From: Gordonia sp. SID5947 | Lineage (GTDB): Bacteria; Actinomycetota; Actinomycetes; Mycobacteriales; Mycobacteriaceae | NCBI RefSeq assembly: GCF_009862785.1 | Contig: NZ_WWHU01000001.1 | Coordinates: 1,860,001 to 1,924,000 of the forward strand | Direction: 5' to 3' | DNA: 64,000 nt | In this document: piece after piece, positions 35,971 through 45,503 of the stretch | How positions within the stretch are numbered: position 1 is the first letter of the stretch | Layout of the letters: each line of letters begins with the position of its first letter | Made by a program: the position numbers and the translations under genes | Notes under the pieces: model-generated | What the model was told of the DNA's origin: nothing | The model's database searches: none | What the model saw: only the letters and a program-made list of their open reading frames with translations

Positions 35971-36414
35971 CTACACGGTCAGCGGCTTGGCCGGCATCGG
36001 CGTCTGAACGGACGGGACGACCGCGGCGACCAGCCCCCTGACCAGCGCCTTGGTCATGTCCCAGTAGTCGAAGTAGTCGCGCCAGACGGCGATCCGGCCT
36101 TCGGCGACCTCGAATCGTCCGCACACCCAGAACTGCATGGCGACGCGGCCGAACCGCAGTTCGTCGACGCGCTCGGTGAGCACCACCGGGCCGTCGGCCG
36201 AGACATTGACCATCCGATAGTTGAAGCCGGCCCAGGACAGATCGTCCATGCCACGGAATATCTTCGCCACCTTGCGTTTACCGTGGACCGTCGGCATCGA
36301 GACATTGGTATAGGCGATGTTCTCGTCCACGTTCTCGAGCGCGGCCGCCGAGTCTCCCCGCGCCAACTCGTCGAGGAACTCGGTGACGATGTCGATCGGT
36401 GTTCGTGAGGTCAT
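35971..36414 (-). CDS. Limonene-1,2-epoxide hydrolase-like protein
   Basis: A 147-residue NTF2-like protein. The limonene epoxide hydrolase catalytic Asp-Arg-Asp set is visible in RVDELRFG (Arg, Asp) and WRDYFDYWDM (Asp), with the partner Tyr and Asn in NYRMVNV. The family adds water to epoxides; M. tuberculosis EphG (Rv2740) is a characterised relative acting on sterol-like epoxides. It stands alone, convergent with the ArsC-like gene and divergent from rplY. Whether it helps the nearby island is open; no island operator precedes it. Confidence 0.8.
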   Translation of the reverse strand: MTSRTPIDIVTEFLDELARGDSAAALENVDENIAYTNVSMPTVHGKRKVAKIFRGMDDLSWAGFNYRMVNVSADGPVVLTERVDELRFGRVAMQFWVCGRFEVAEGRIAVWRDYFDYWDMTKALVRGLVAAVVPSVQTPMPAKPLTV

Positions 36415-36683
36415 GCGCTTCAGTATGCCGGTGACGAGTGATCACGGGAACACCTTCCGGTGCACCGCCTGGGCAGGCGCGATGTGACATCTGCCGGAGC
36501 CATCGACTATTCTTTCTGCGTTGTCTCGGCGAGGGTGAGCGATCACCGTTATCGGCGCGACCATCGCGGATCTCCTCCGCGGGCATCTGAGAGCCCGCCG
36601 GACGGTTCGGGGTCGTTGTCGCTTGCCGCGACCCGCCACCGAACCACCGCGGTTCACCCGAACCGCTGAACGAGGAGAACACC

Positions 36684-37328
36684 ATGGCCACTGAGACCGC
36701 AAAGCTGACGGTCACCACCCGGACCGAAAAGGGCAAGGGCGCCGCGCGTCGCGCCCGCCGCGCGGGCAATGTGCCCGCCGTGCTCTACGGTCACGGCACC
36801 GATCCGCAGCACCTGAGCCTCCCGGCGCTCGAGCTGGCTGCGATCCTGCGCAACAGCGGCACCAACTCGATCATCGATCTCGACATCGAGGGCACCAGTC
36901 AGCTCGCGCTCACCAAGCAGATCGACGTGCACCCGATCCGTAACTACATCGAGCACGTCGACCTCCTGGTGATCCGCCGCGGCGAGAAGGTCACCGTCGA
37001 GGTCTACGTCGTCGTCGAGGGCGACGCGGCCCCGGGCACCCTGGTCACCCAGGACGCCAGCTACATCGAGATCGAGGCCGACGCGCTGTCCATCCCCGAG
37101 CAGTTCGTCGTCAGCGTCGAGGGTGTCGAGCCCGGCACTGCCATCCACGCGTCCGACGTGGACCTGCCGGAGGGCGTCACGCTGATCAGCGATCCGGAGA
37201 CGCTCATCGTCGCCGTCAACGAGGCCCCGACCGCGTCGCAGCTCGAGGACGAGGCCGAAGAGGCCGGCGCGGAGACCCCGGGCACCGACGAAGACGCCGA
37301 GGCTCCCGCCGAAGAATCGGCGGAGTGA
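36684..37328 (+). CDS. rplY: 50S ribosomal protein L25/general stress protein Ctc
   Basis: The N-terminal domain (residues 1-100) contains the 5S-rRNA-binding region [20 protein letters not shown]; the C-terminal TL5-like beta domain follows, ending in an acidic low-complexity tail from about residue 180. The 214-residue length is typical for the two-domain actinobacterial L25. It is followed 20 bp later by pth, the usual partner. The 269-bp upstream region has a small stem GCGGGCATCTGAGAGCCCGC but no gene. Confidence 0.96.
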   Translation: MATETAKLTVTTRTEKGKGAARRARRAGNVPAVLYGHGTDPQHLSLPALELAAILRNSGTNSIIDLDIEGTSQLALTKQIDVHPIRNYIEHVDLLVIRRGEKVTVEVYVVVEGDAAPGTLVTQDASYIEIEADALSIPEQFVVSVEGVEPGTAIHASDVDLPEGVTLISDPETLIVAVNEAPTASQLEDEAEEAGAETPGTDEDAEAPAEESAE

Positions 37329-37348
37329 TCGTTTCCACCGACTGATCA

Positions 37349-37915
37349 GTGAAACTGATTGTCGGGCTGGGTAATCCCGGTCCGAAATACGAGAAGACGA
37401 GGCACAACATCGGCGCGATGGTCGCCGATGGCCTCGTCGCCTCGGCCGGCGAGCGGTGGAAAGTGCACAAGAAGTCGGGCGCGCAGGTCGCACCCCTCAC
37501 CGTCGCCGGCCATCAGGCCCTGGTCGCGAAGCCCCGTGTCTACATGAACGAGGCGGGCCGACAGATCGGCCCCCTGGCCAAGTTCTACTCCGTCTCGCCG
37601 CAGGACCTGATCGTCCTGCACGACGAGCTCGACATCGATGTCGGGCTGGTCCGGCTCAAACAGGGCGGCGGCGAGGGCGGCCACAACGGTCTGCGTTCGA
37701 TCAGCCAGTCGGTCGGGTCACGTGAATACCAACGGGTCCGGCTCGGGATCGGACGGCCACCCGGACGTCAGGACCCGGCCGACTTCGTGCTGAAGCCCTT
37801 TCCGTCAGCCTCCCGCGCCGAGGTCGAGTTGCTGATCGCGCATGGCATCGACGCCACCGAACTGCTCGTGGCGCAGGGCCTGGAAGCCGCGCAGAACATC
37901 GTCCACACCTGGTGA
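37349..37915 (+). CDS. pth: Peptidyl-tRNA hydrolase
   Basis: Releases peptidyl groups from tRNAs that drop off the ribosome. Sequence hallmarks are [18 protein letters not shown], containing the catalytic His and the Asn nearby, and the LHDELDID segment with the catalytic Asp. The 188-residue length is normal. GTG 37349 is right for the family N-terminus. The rplY-pth pair is conserved across mycolata. Confidence 0.97.
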   Translation: MKLIVGLGNPGPKYEKTRHNIGAMVADGLVASAGERWKVHKKSGAQVAPLTVAGHQALVAKPRVYMNEAGRQIGPLAKFYSVSPQDLIVLHDELDIDVGLVRLKQGGGEGGHNGLRSISQSVGSREYQRVRLGIGRPPGRQDPADFVLKPFPSASRAEVELLIAHGIDATELLVAQGLEAAQNIVHTW

Positions 37916-38065
37916 CGCAGCAACCGGGCCGCATGGGCCACCCTCGTCTGTCTGTTCTCGTCCTGAGCCGGGCGTCGAATCGGACACGGGATCACAAAGG
38001 CGACGAAAGCTTTCTTACTTCCCGGTAATGAAGGCCTACAATCGCAGTCGATCGATCGACGAGAG

Positions 38066-39136
38066 ATGGAGACAGTGGTGGGGATAGCGGCGAGAAGCGG
38101 GCACCAGAACGTCGCGATGCTTGGCATCGGCGCGTATCGACCACAACGGCTGGTGACCAACGACGAGGTCTGCGAGAAGCTCGATTCCAGCGACGAGTGG
38201 ATTTTCGAGCGCAGCGGCATCCGTAATCGCCGCTGGATCAGCGGCGATGAGACAGCGCGATCGATGGCCGCGGCGGCCGCGGAGCGTGCGATCCGCAATT
38301 CGGGCATCGCCAAAGAGAAGATCGGCGCCCTGATCCTGGCCACCAACAGCTGGAAGACCAAGATCCCGCACGGCGGCCCGATCGTGGCCTTCGACATCGG
38401 ACTCAACGGGATTCCCGCCTACGACGTCGCGGCGGGCTGTGGTGGCTTCGGCTACGGGCTCGGGATCGCCGCCGACACCGTCCGCGCCGGGTCGGCCGAC
38501 TACGTCCTCGTCGTGGGGGTGGAGACGATGTCGGTGGTGATGGAACCGACCGACCGCAACACCGCGTTCATCTTCGGGGACGGCGCCGGCGCCGTGGTGG
38601 TCGGCCCGAGCGACGAGAACGGCATCTCGCCGACCGTGTGGGGCAGCGACGGCGAGAACGCCGAGGCGATCGGCCAGAACTGGGACATCCCCGAGTACAT
38701 GGATCGCGCCGAGGAATACCAGCACAAGGATCCCGAGTCCGAGCCGGTCGGCCGGATGTTCGTCACGATGCAGGGCCCGCGCGTCTTCCGTTGGGCCGCG
38801 ATCACATTGCCGAAGGCTCTCTCGACGGTGTTGGAGACCTCGGGTGTCGGTATCGACGACATCGAGGTGTTCGTGCCGCATCAGGCCAATGCCCGCATCA
38901 ACGAACTGATGAAGAAGAACCTCGGACTCGCCGACGACATCCCCATGGCCAACGACATCGAGAACACCGGCAACACGTCGGCGGCCTCGATCCCGCTGGC
39001 CATGGAGGAGATGCTCGCGAGCGGCAAGGCGAAGGGCGGGCAGACCGCACTCCTGCTCGGCTTCGGCGCCGGACTCAGCTACGCCGGGGCCGTCGTGACG
39101 CTGCCGCCGGCGCCGCGGGAGAGCAGCCTCGACTGA
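38066..39136 (+). CDS. 3-oxoacyl-ACP synthase III (FabH)-family protein, copy 1
   Basis: A thiolase-fold condensing enzyme of 356 residues. The Cys-His-Asn triad is in VAAGCGGFGYG (C125), FVPHQANARI and [13 protein letters not shown]. FabH enzymes start fatty-acid or polyketide chains by condensing an acyl-CoA with malonyl-ACP. A short acidic insertion (EYQHKDPESEP) distinguishes it from the second copy at 41975. It does not sit with fatty-acid synthesis genes but next to an ABC exporter, so a specialised acyl product is possible. Confidence 0.88.
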   Translation: METVVGIAARSGHQNVAMLGIGAYRPQRLVTNDEVCEKLDSSDEWIFERSGIRNRRWISGDETARSMAAAAAERAIRNSGIAKEKIGALILATNSWKTKIPHGGPIVAFDIGLNGIPAYDVAAGCGGFGYGLGIAADTVRAGSADYVLVVGVETMSVVMEPTDRNTAFIFGDGAGAVVVGPSDENGISPTVWGSDGENAEAIGQNWDIPEYMDRAEEYQHKDPESEPVGRMFVTMQGPRVFRWAAITLPKALSTVLETSGVGIDDIEVFVPHQANARINELMKKNLGLADDIPMANDIENTGNTSAASIPLAMEEMLASGKAKGGQTALLLGFGAGLSYAGAVVTLPPAPRESSLD

Positions 39137-39231
39137 GGTCGCTCTCCCCACCGGCACAGGGGGTTTCGATCCGCCGGCTCGCTACGCTCGCGCGGGTGGT
39201 CAAGCAGCGGTCGCCGATCACAGCGGCACCG
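39137..39231. other. Intergenic repeat-like segment
   Basis: The stretch contains GGTTTCGATCC and CGGCTCGCTACGCTCGCGCG, a pattern resembling short dispersed palindromic elements seen between genes in Gordonia and Rhodococcus. Only one copy is visible here, so the repeat nature is not shown by this window. It separates convergent fabH and exporter genes and could act as a terminator. Confidence 0.3.
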
Positions 39232-39993
39232 TCACGCGTTCTCCTTGCGGAAGACCGCGGTCCCCCACCAGGTTCCGAGTGCTCCCAGGATGATTGCGGT
39301 GACCAGCCCCCAGGCGACCGATGACGTCGCGATGTCGCCCGCGAAGGAGTCACGCACGCCGTCCACCACCCACTTGAACGGCATGAAGTCGCTCAGTTTC
39401 TGCAGCCAGGTCGGTCCGAGCGTCATCGGGAGCAGGATGCCCGACAGCAGCAACACGGGCATCATCACCATGTTGATGACCGGTGCCATCACATCTTCAC
39501 TCTTGGTGGTGAGGGCGAGGGCGTTCGATGCGGCCGCGCATGCCCCGCCGACGATCATGGTGATGAGGATGCCGACGACGATGCCTGTGAACGACCCGCG
39601 CATACCCATGATCAGACCGAGCAGGACGAGGATCACCGCCTGCACGAACAGCTGGAGCACGTCGCGCCACAGCCGCCCCGTCAGCAGCGCGGTCCGGCTC
39701 GCCGGGGTCACACGTTCGGCCTCGATGACACCTTCACGCCACTCGCCGATCAGACTGAACCCGGCGAAGAACGCGCCGAAGATCCCCAGCTGCACCAGCA
39801 GTCCGGGTACGAGAAAGGTATAGGCGTTGTCGGCGCCGCCCGGGAACTGGCTCACCAGGGGCGTGAGCAGTGGACCGAACAGCAACAGATACAGGACCGG
39901 CTGCATGACGCCGATCAGCACCCATGCGGGGTTGCGCAGGTTCATCCGGATCTGACGACGGAACACGATATGGCTCTCGCGAAGAAAAGTCAT
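39232..39993 (-). CDS. ABC-2 type exporter permease (DrrB-like)
   Basis: A 253-residue membrane protein with about six hydrophobic segments and the ABC2 signature region GEWREGVIEAERVTPASRTALLTGR (read GEWREGVIEAERVTPAS), as in daunorubicin-resistance DrrB. It forms the transmembrane path for the ATPase encoded just upstream, with a 4-bp overlap. Substrate unknown; polyketides, glycolipids or drugs are typical for the family. Confidence 0.9.
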   Translation of the reverse strand: MTFLRESHIVFRRQIRMNLRNPAWVLIGVMQPVLYLLLFGPLLTPLVSQFPGGADNAYTFLVPGLLVQLGIFGAFFAGFSLIGEWREGVIEAERVTPASRTALLTGRLWRDVLQLFVQAVILVLLGLIMGMRGSFTGIVVGILITMIVGGACAAASNALALTTKSEDVMAPVINMVMMPVLLLSGILLPMTLGPTWLQKLSDFMPFKWVVDGVRDSFAGDIATSSVAWGLVTAIILGALGTWWGTAVFRKENA

Positions 39994-41030
39994 GACTGCG
40001 ATACTCCTTGGGCCGGCACATCCTGAGCCGGAAGTCCTTCGGCGACAACAGAATCGTCGACCGGTTGTTCGTCCTGGGCGTCCCGGAGGGAACGACCGGT
40101 GAGGGTGAGGAACACATCGTCGAGGGTCGGGCGGATCACCTCGATCGAATCGAGATCGATGCCTGCCGCGTCGAACTCGCGCAACAGCCCCGGCACCTCG
40201 CGGCCGGCGCGACGAACGCGTCCTCGCACGTGGCGCCCGTCGGTCTCCACATCACAGCCGATGGCACCGAGCTTCTGCGCGGAGACCGCGACCATCGCGT
40301 CGTCGGCGAGTTCGAGATCGACCAGGTCGCCCGACACGGTGGCCTTGAGGTTGTCCGCCGTATCGGCGGCCACGATGCGGCCGTTGTCGATGATGATGAT
40401 GCGATCGGACAGTTCGTCGGCCTCGTCGAGGTAGTGCGTGGTGAGGAAGACGGTCGCGCCGGTGTCCGACCGCAGCCGACGGATGTGCTCCCAGAGATTG
40501 GCCCGCGCCTGTGGGTCGAGCCCGGTGGTCGGTTCGTCGAGGAACACCAACGTCGGATCGTGCACCAGGCCCATCACGATGTCGAGGCGCCGCTTCTGCC
40601 CGCCGGACATGTTCTTGGGCATCCGATCCCAGAGGCCGTCGAGTTGGAGTTGCGAGAACAGGGCCTTGCCGCGCGCCGTGGCCGCCGCCCGCGTCATCCC
40701 GTAGAGCATCCCGTGGTCGACCACCTCGTCGCCGGCCTGCGCCTGGCTGAAGGTGCCACCCGCCTGCGAGACATAGCCGATGCTGCGCCGCACCATCACC
40801 GACTCGCGAACCACGTCGTACCCGTTCACGGTCGCGACGCCGGCGGTCGGCCGCAACAGGGTGGTCAGCATCCTCAGTGTGGTCGTCTTTCCTGCCCCGT
40901 TCGGACCGAGGAAGCCGACGACTTCTCCTTCCGCGATGTCGAGGTCGACGCCATCGACAGCGCGGACCTCCCGCTTCTGTTTTCCACGACCGGTGTGGAA
41001 TGTCTGCACCAGCCCGCGTGCATGGATCAT
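39990..41030 (-). CDS. ABC exporter ATP-binding protein (DrrA-like)
   Basis: Walker A GPNGAGKTTT, signature MSGGQKRRLD, Walker B VFLDEPTTGLD and the switch His in TTHYLDEAD are all present. The C-terminal extension, with the RPTLDDVFLTLTGR motif, is the DrrA-type regulatory tail. ATG 41030 is chosen because AAGGGG precedes it at good distance; GTG 41045 is also open. 346 residues. It is divergent from the PadR gene and lies within the module flanked by two FabH paralogues. Confidence 0.92.
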   Translation of the reverse strand: MIHARGLVQTFHTGRGKQKREVRAVDGVDLDIAEGEVVGFLGPNGAGKTTTLRMLTTLLRPTAGVATVNGYDVVRESVMVRRSIGYVSQAGGTFSQAQAGDEVVDHGMLYGMTRAAATARGKALFSQLQLDGLWDRMPKNMSGGQKRRLDIVMGLVHDPTLVFLDEPTTGLDPQARANLWEHIRRLRSDTGATVFLTTHYLDEADELSDRIIIIDNGRIVAADTADNLKATVSGDLVDLELADDAMVAVSAQKLGAIGCDVETDGRHVRGRVRRAGREVPGLLREFDAAGIDLDSIEVIRPTLDDVFLTLTGRSLRDAQDEQPVDDSVVAEGLPAQDVPAQGVSQS

Positions 41031-41068
41031 GCCTGTCCCCTTCACATCTGTCGGAACGTCCGCACCGC

Positions 41069-41104
41069 CACTGTTCGCGTCCGACTATTCAAGTTTGAAC
41101 AGTG
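41069..41104. promoter_or_regulatory. Candidate PadR operator
   Basis: CACTGTTC (41069-41076) and GAACAGTG (41097-41104) form an 8-bp inverted repeat with 20 bp between, and a smaller repeat TTCAA-GT-TTGAA lies inside at the right end. It is the only dyad of this size between the exporter ATPase gene and the PadR gene. Confidence 0.45.
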
Positions 41105-41254
41105 TCAACTATCCCAATCTGTACGTCGGAAGTCAACGGCGAGATCCGACGCTTGCAGTTCGTAGGGGCTGACTCGCCCCTTCTCGAGGATTCATCGAAT
41201 CGAGGACAACGACGGTCCTGGTACCCGGACCGATGTGGACCTACCCTCGTGGAC

Positions 41255-41923
41255 ATGCCCGCGACCACCACTCGACTGTTGCTGTTGGGTGCCGTCGCCC
41301 TGTTCGAACCGGTGAACGGTTACCAGATCCGACGTGAGTTGATGTCCTGGCAGGTCGATCAGTGGGCCAACGTGAATCCCGGCTCGATCTACCACGGCCT
41401 GGGCAGCCTGGTCTCGGACGGTTTGGCAACACGCCACGATCTCCCCGACGGGGCACGAGAGGTTGCGGTCTACGAGCTCACCGACGACGGCCGGACAGAG
41501 TTCGAACGGCTCCTGACCGAGGCGGTCGTCACGGTCAACATCTACGACCGTCGGGACTTTCACGCCGCCTTCGGGATGCTGGCGATGCTCGGGGAACAGC
41601 AAGTGACAGACCTGCTCCGGCAGCGACACGTCACATTGGCGGCAGCGGTATCGGAGTTCCCCGACGACACGGCCTCGGAGGACCTGCCGTATGTACCACC
41701 GGTCGCCCTCCGCGGCATGCAGCTGTGGGGCGCCGAAGCGCGGACCGAGCTCGAATGGTTGTCGAAGGTCATCGACGATCTGACCGAGGGCCGGCTGCGG
41801 CTGCGGTCCGGCGATTGGCAACCGCCTGCCGACGATCCGGGCCATCAGATGACCTCCGACCGCGACCGTTACCGCACGATGATCGGGCAGCGGCAGCCCG
41901 CACGCAACGCTACTTCCCAGTAG
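41255..41923 (+). CDS. PadR-family transcriptional regulator
   Basis: The N-terminal PadR winged helix is clear (LLLLGAVALFEPVNGYQIRREL with GSIYHGLGSLVSDGL). It is followed by the C-terminal helical dimerisation domain of the Vir/AphA type. ATG 41255 (222 residues) begins at the normal PadR N-terminus; the frame is open upstream but that stretch looks non-coding. Divergent from the DrrAB-like exporter, it probably represses it. It is followed 51 bp later by the second fabH, which might be co-transcribed. Confidence 0.88.
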   Translation: MPATTTRLLLLGAVALFEPVNGYQIRRELMSWQVDQWANVNPGSIYHGLGSLVSDGLATRHDLPDGAREVAVYELTDDGRTEFERLLTEAVVTVNIYDRRDFHAAFGMLAMLGEQQVTDLLRQRHVTLAAAVSEFPDDTASEDLPYVPPVALRGMQLWGAEARTELEWLSKVIDDLTEGRLRLRSGDWQPPADDPGHQMTSDRDRYRTMIGQRQPARNATSQ

Positions 41924-41974
41924 GGCCCCGATGTGAGACCGTCTATGGCGGGTCGCATAGTGAAAGGGACACTC

Positions 41975-42991
41975 ATGGCTGTCATCGCGGACACTGCCGG
42001 GATCAACAACATCGGCATGCTCGGCATCGGTGCGTATCGCCCAGAGCGAGTCGTCACCAACGATGAGATCTGCGAGCAGATCGACTCCTCCGACGAGTGG
42101 ATCTACACCCGCACAGGTATCAAGACACGACGCTTCGCGCGGCGCGACGAGACCGTGATGGAGATGTCGGTCAACGCGGGGCGCAAGGCCATCGCCAACG
42201 CCCTGCTCTCCGGGTCCGACATCGACGCCGTGATCCTGGCGACCAACACCCACCTGCTGCTGACCCCCGCCGGCGCCACCAAGGTCGCGACCGAGCTCGG
42301 CGCCAACGGCGTCCCGTCGTTCGACATCACGGTCGGTTGCGCCGGTTTCGGGTACGGGATGGCGGTGGCATCGGACATGATCCGCGGCGGTAGCGCGACC
42401 CACGTCCTGGTCATCGGCGCCGAACAGTTGTCGATCACCATGGACATGACCGACCGCACGAACTGCTTCATCTTCGGCGACGGCGCGGGTGCCGTCGTCG
42501 TCGGCCCGACCGAGGACCAGCAGCTCGGACCCGTGATCTGGGGCAGCGACGGTTCGCAGTTCAACGCGATCCGGCAGGACATCGACTGGGTGACGTTCCT
42601 CGACAGCGACCGCACTGAGCGCCCCTATCTCCGGATGGAGGGCACCGCGGTGTTCCGGTGGGCCGCCTTCGAGATGGGCAAGGTCGCACAGCGCGCACTC
42701 GACGCCGCCAAGATCGGCGCCGAGGATCTCGATGTCTTCGTCCCGCACCAGGCGAACTCGCGCATCAACGACCTGCTCGCCAAGAACCTCAAGTTGCGCG
42801 AAGGCACCGTCGTCGCCAACGACATCGAACACACCGGCAACACCTCCGCGGCATCGATCCCGCTGGCCATGGAGGAGCTGTTGTCGACCGGCGCGGCAAA
42901 GCCGGGCCAGACCGCACTGCTGCTCGGTTACGGCGCAGGTCTGAGCTACGCCTCCCAGGTCGTCAAGCTGCCGCCGGTTCCGTTCGAATAG
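41975..42991 (+). CDS. 3-oxoacyl-ACP synthase III (FabH)-family protein, copy 2
   Basis: A 338-residue FabH-like enzyme with the triad in [21 protein letters not shown] and [16 protein letters not shown]. It shares long identical blocks with copy 1 ([30 protein letters not shown]), so the two are recent paralogues now separated by the exporter/PadR module. ATG 41975 has GAAAGGG seven bases upstream. A strong terminator follows at 43002. Confidence 0.88.
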   Translation: MAVIADTAGINNIGMLGIGAYRPERVVTNDEICEQIDSSDEWIYTRTGIKTRRFARRDETVMEMSVNAGRKAIANALLSGSDIDAVILATNTHLLLTPAGATKVATELGANGVPSFDITVGCAGFGYGMAVASDMIRGGSATHVLVIGAEQLSITMDMTDRTNCFIFGDGAGAVVVGPTEDQQLGPVIWGSDGSQFNAIRQDIDWVTFLDSDRTERPYLRMEGTAVFRWAAFEMGKVAQRALDAAKIGAEDLDVFVPHQANSRINDLLAKNLKLREGTVVANDIEHTGNTSAASIPLAMEELLSTGAAKPGQTALLLGYGAGLSYASQVVKLPPVPFE

Positions 42992-43001
42992 GCGGGTCTC
43001 T

Positions 43002-43060
43002 CCGCGGAAGTTGCTGGGCGCTCCGCTGCGCGGGTCACACAGCAACTTCTGCGGCATTTT
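43002..43060 (+). terminator. Rho-independent terminator after fabH copy 2
   Basis: A 15-bp stem (43002-43016 with 43040-43054, one G-T pair) is followed by CATTTT. It begins 11 bp after the fabH stop and precedes the prfC promoter. Confidence 0.8.
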
Positions 43061-43082
43061 GGCCTGGCCAGGGCCCGAACGG

Positions 43083-43088
43083 TAGCCT
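43083..43088 (+). promoter_or_regulatory. Predicted -10 of prfC, leaderless
   Basis: TAGCCT fits TANNNT and is six bases before GTG 43095. No ribosome-binding site lies in those bases, so a leaderless transcript is likely. Confidence 0.5.
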
Positions 43089-43094
43089 TCTCGA

Positions 43095-44702
43095 GTGAGT
43101 TCTGAAGCCGTCGCCCGCGAAGCGAGCCGCCGTCGCACCTTCGCGATCATCTCGCATCCGGACGCGGGCAAGTCCACGATGACCGAGGCACTGGCGCTGC
43201 ACGCCAGGATGATCAGCGAGGCCGGTGCCATCCACGGCAAGGCCGGGCGCAAGTCCACGGTCTCCGACTGGATGGAGATGGAGAAGGCTCGCGGTATCTC
43301 GGTCAGCTCGACCGCGCTGCAGTTCAACTTCGTCGGCGAAGACGGACGCGACGATCTGCCCAATGTGATCAACCTGGTCGACACCCCCGGCCACGCCGAC
43401 TTCTCCGAGGACACCTACCGGGTGCTCACCGCCGTCGACGCCGCCGTGATGCTCATCGACGCAGCCAAGGGCCTCGAGCCCCAGACCCTCAAATTGTTCC
43501 AGGTGTGCCGCCACCGTGGCATCCCGGTGATCACCGTCATCAACAAGTGGGACCGGCCCGGCCAAACCCCCCTCGAGCTGATCGACGAGATCAGCGAGCG
43601 CATCGGACTCACGCCGACACCGCTGTACTTCCCCGTCGGCATCGCCGGCGACTTCCGCGGCCTCCTCGATCGCCGGACCGGTGAGTACATCCGGTTCACC
43701 CGTACCGCCGGCGGCGCGAAGGTGGCCCCCGAGGAGATCATGGGCGCCGATGACGCTGCCGCGCGGGAGGGCGACGAGTGGACCACCGCCCTCGAGGAGA
43801 GCGAACTGCTCACCGAGATGGGACAGGACCACGACCAGGAGATGTTCCTCGCCGGGCAGACATCACCGATGATCTTCGGGTCGGCGATGCTGAATTTCGG
43901 TGTGCGGCAGCTACTCGAGACGTTGGCCGAGCTCGCACCCCCGCCGAGCGGACGTGCTGACCTCGACGGAACCGTACGCGAGGTGACCGAACCGTTCAGC
44001 GCGGTGGTCTTCAAGGTGCAGGCCGGCATGGACGCCAGCCATCGGGATCGCCTGGCGTACATGCGGATCGTCTCCGGCGAGTTCGAGCGCGGCATGGTGG
44101 TGACCCACGCACAGACCGGAAAACCGTTCGCCACCAAGTACGCCCAGGCCGTCTTCGGTCGCGACCGATCCACCGTGGATCTGGCCTATCCCGGCGACGT
44201 GGTGGGTCTCGTCAACGCCATGGCTCTCGCACCCGGCGACACCCTGTACGTCGAACCCAGGGTGCAGTACCCGCCCATTCCGTCCTTTGCCCCGGAACAC
44301 TTCTCGGCGCTGCGCGTGAACACGGCCGACAAGTACAAGCAGTTCCGCAAGGCGATGGACCAGCTCGACAGCGAGGGCGTGGTGCAGGTCTTGCGCAACG
44401 ATCTACGTGGTGACGCCTCCCCCGTCCTCGCGGCCGTCGGCCCGATGCAGTTCGAGGTCGTCACGGCACGGATGAAGACGGAGTTCAAGGTCGCGACCAC
44501 GATCGAGCCGCTCGGCTACAGCCTGGCGCGACGGACCGACGCCGACAGCGCCGTCGAGCTCGGCCGGCAACGCGGTGTCGAGGTCTTCACCCGCAGCGAC
44601 GGCGCGCTGCTCGCCCTGTTCAGCGACAAGTGGCGATTACAGTACATCGAGAAGGAACATCCCGACCTCACCCTCGAACCCCTTGTCGCAACGGCGGATT
44701 GA
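43095..44702 (+). CDS. prfC: Peptide chain release factor 3
   Basis: RF3 is the GTPase that removes RF1/RF2 from the ribosome after termination. The G-domain motifs are HPDAGKST (G1), DTPGHADF (G3) and NKWD (G4), and the switch region EMEKARGISVSS is typical of RF3 as opposed to EF-G. At 535 residues the length is normal. The start is GTG 43095. The downstream lipoprotein gene begins eight bases after the stop, so the two may be co-transcribed. Confidence 0.96.
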   Translation: MSSEAVAREASRRRTFAIISHPDAGKSTMTEALALHARMISEAGAIHGKAGRKSTVSDWMEMEKARGISVSSTALQFNFVGEDGRDDLPNVINLVDTPGHADFSEDTYRVLTAVDAAVMLIDAAKGLEPQTLKLFQVCRHRGIPVITVINKWDRPGQTPLELIDEISERIGLTPTPLYFPVGIAGDFRGLLDRRTGEYIRFTRTAGGAKVAPEEIMGADDAAAREGDEWTTALEESELLTEMGQDHDQEMFLAGQTSPMIFGSAMLNFGVRQLLETLAELAPPPSGRADLDGTVREVTEPFSAVVFKVQAGMDASHRDRLAYMRIVSGEFERGMVVTHAQTGKPFATKYAQAVFGRDRSTVDLAYPGDVVGLVNAMALAPGDTLYVEPRVQYPPIPSFAPEHFSALRVNTADKYKQFRKAMDQLDSEGVVQVLRNDLRGDASPVLAAVGPMQFEVVTARMKTEFKVATTIEPLGYSLARRTDADSAVELGRQRGVEVFTRSDGALLALFSDKWRLQYIEKEHPDLTLEPLVATAD

Positions 44703-44709
44703 GACCACG

Positions 44710-45492
44710 TTGAGCCCGGCCGGACGTCGTGGCGCCTGGTGGCTGGTCGTCATCGCGATCGTGTCCGTCATCGCAGGCTGCGGAACCGACGGCGCGCCGA
44801 ACACCCCGGTCTCCTCGGCGACGCCGTCCACACCCACCGCGTCCGCGCATCTGAACGCCGCGGAATGTCGCGAGACGCCGGAAGCCGGCCGCATCGACCG
44901 GACCGGGGCCGGCCTCGAGTTCCGTTCCGGCACGGTCCGGATCGCGATGAGCGATTCTCGGGCGACCGCTCGCCGAACGCCCGGTGGTGCACCGGCGTCG
45001 GCCGACGCCGGTGACGTCGACAACGAGTGTTTCGGGTTCGGCAAGTGGGGAAATCCGAGTCCTGAGGTACCGCCGGACACGCTACTGTTCGTGTTCAAGG
45101 GCCCCGGTACCGATGGCGCACAGGTGGAGTTCTCGGTGGGCGACCTCACCGGAGGTGTGTTACCGCCGATCGGAGGCACGCGGCCGAGGGTGGGCCCACT
45201 GACCGCGCCGATCAACGCCGCGATCGGCGTTTCTGTGGACGGCGCGTATTACCACTCCACCTCGTGTCCGCTGACGATCACGGCGATGGCCTCGGAGCGC
45301 GCGGCAGCGTCGTTCACGTGCCAGCGGGCCGACCAGAACGACGCCAACCCGTTCGCGCCCGACGACGACGTCACCTATGACACCGACGAATCGACTCCGA
45401 CTTCGCCGGGCGCCACCACATCGACAACGCCGACACCGGTCGGTTCACCGAGCGGTATCACGCTGTCCGGATGGTTCGAACTGACGCCCTGA
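44710..45492 (+). CDS. Putative secreted lipoprotein
   Basis: A signal peptide with a hydrophobic core (WWLVVIAIVSVIAG) ends in a lipobox VIAGC, so the mature protein should be lipid-anchored at the outer face of the membrane. A Pro/Ser/Thr-rich linker follows, then a domain with paired Cys residues (about 150 residues) and a Thr/Pro-rich tail. No catalytic motif is recognised. TTG 44710 is preferred, because it sets the signal peptide at residue 1; the frame is open further upstream inside prfC. 260 residues. Confidence 0.75.
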   Translation: MSPAGRRGAWWLVVIAIVSVIAGCGTDGAPNTPVSSATPSTPTASAHLNAAECRETPEAGRIDRTGAGLEFRSGTVRIAMSDSRATARRTPGGAPASADAGDVDNECFGFGKWGNPSPEVPPDTLLFVFKGPGTDGAQVEFSVGDLTGGVLPPIGGTRPRVGPLTAPINAAIGVSVDGAYYHSTSCPLTITAMASERAAASFTCQRADQNDANPFAPDDDVTYDTDESTPTSPGATTSTTPTPVGSPSGITLSGWFELTP

Positions 45493-45503
45493 CGCGACGC
45501 CGA

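Noticed and set aside
35971..36414. Limonene-epoxide-hydrolase-like gene as part of the island pathway
   Set aside because: An epoxide hydrolase would fit terpenoid breakdown, but the gene lies beyond the regulator, has no island operator, and sits among core genes, so membership is not supported.
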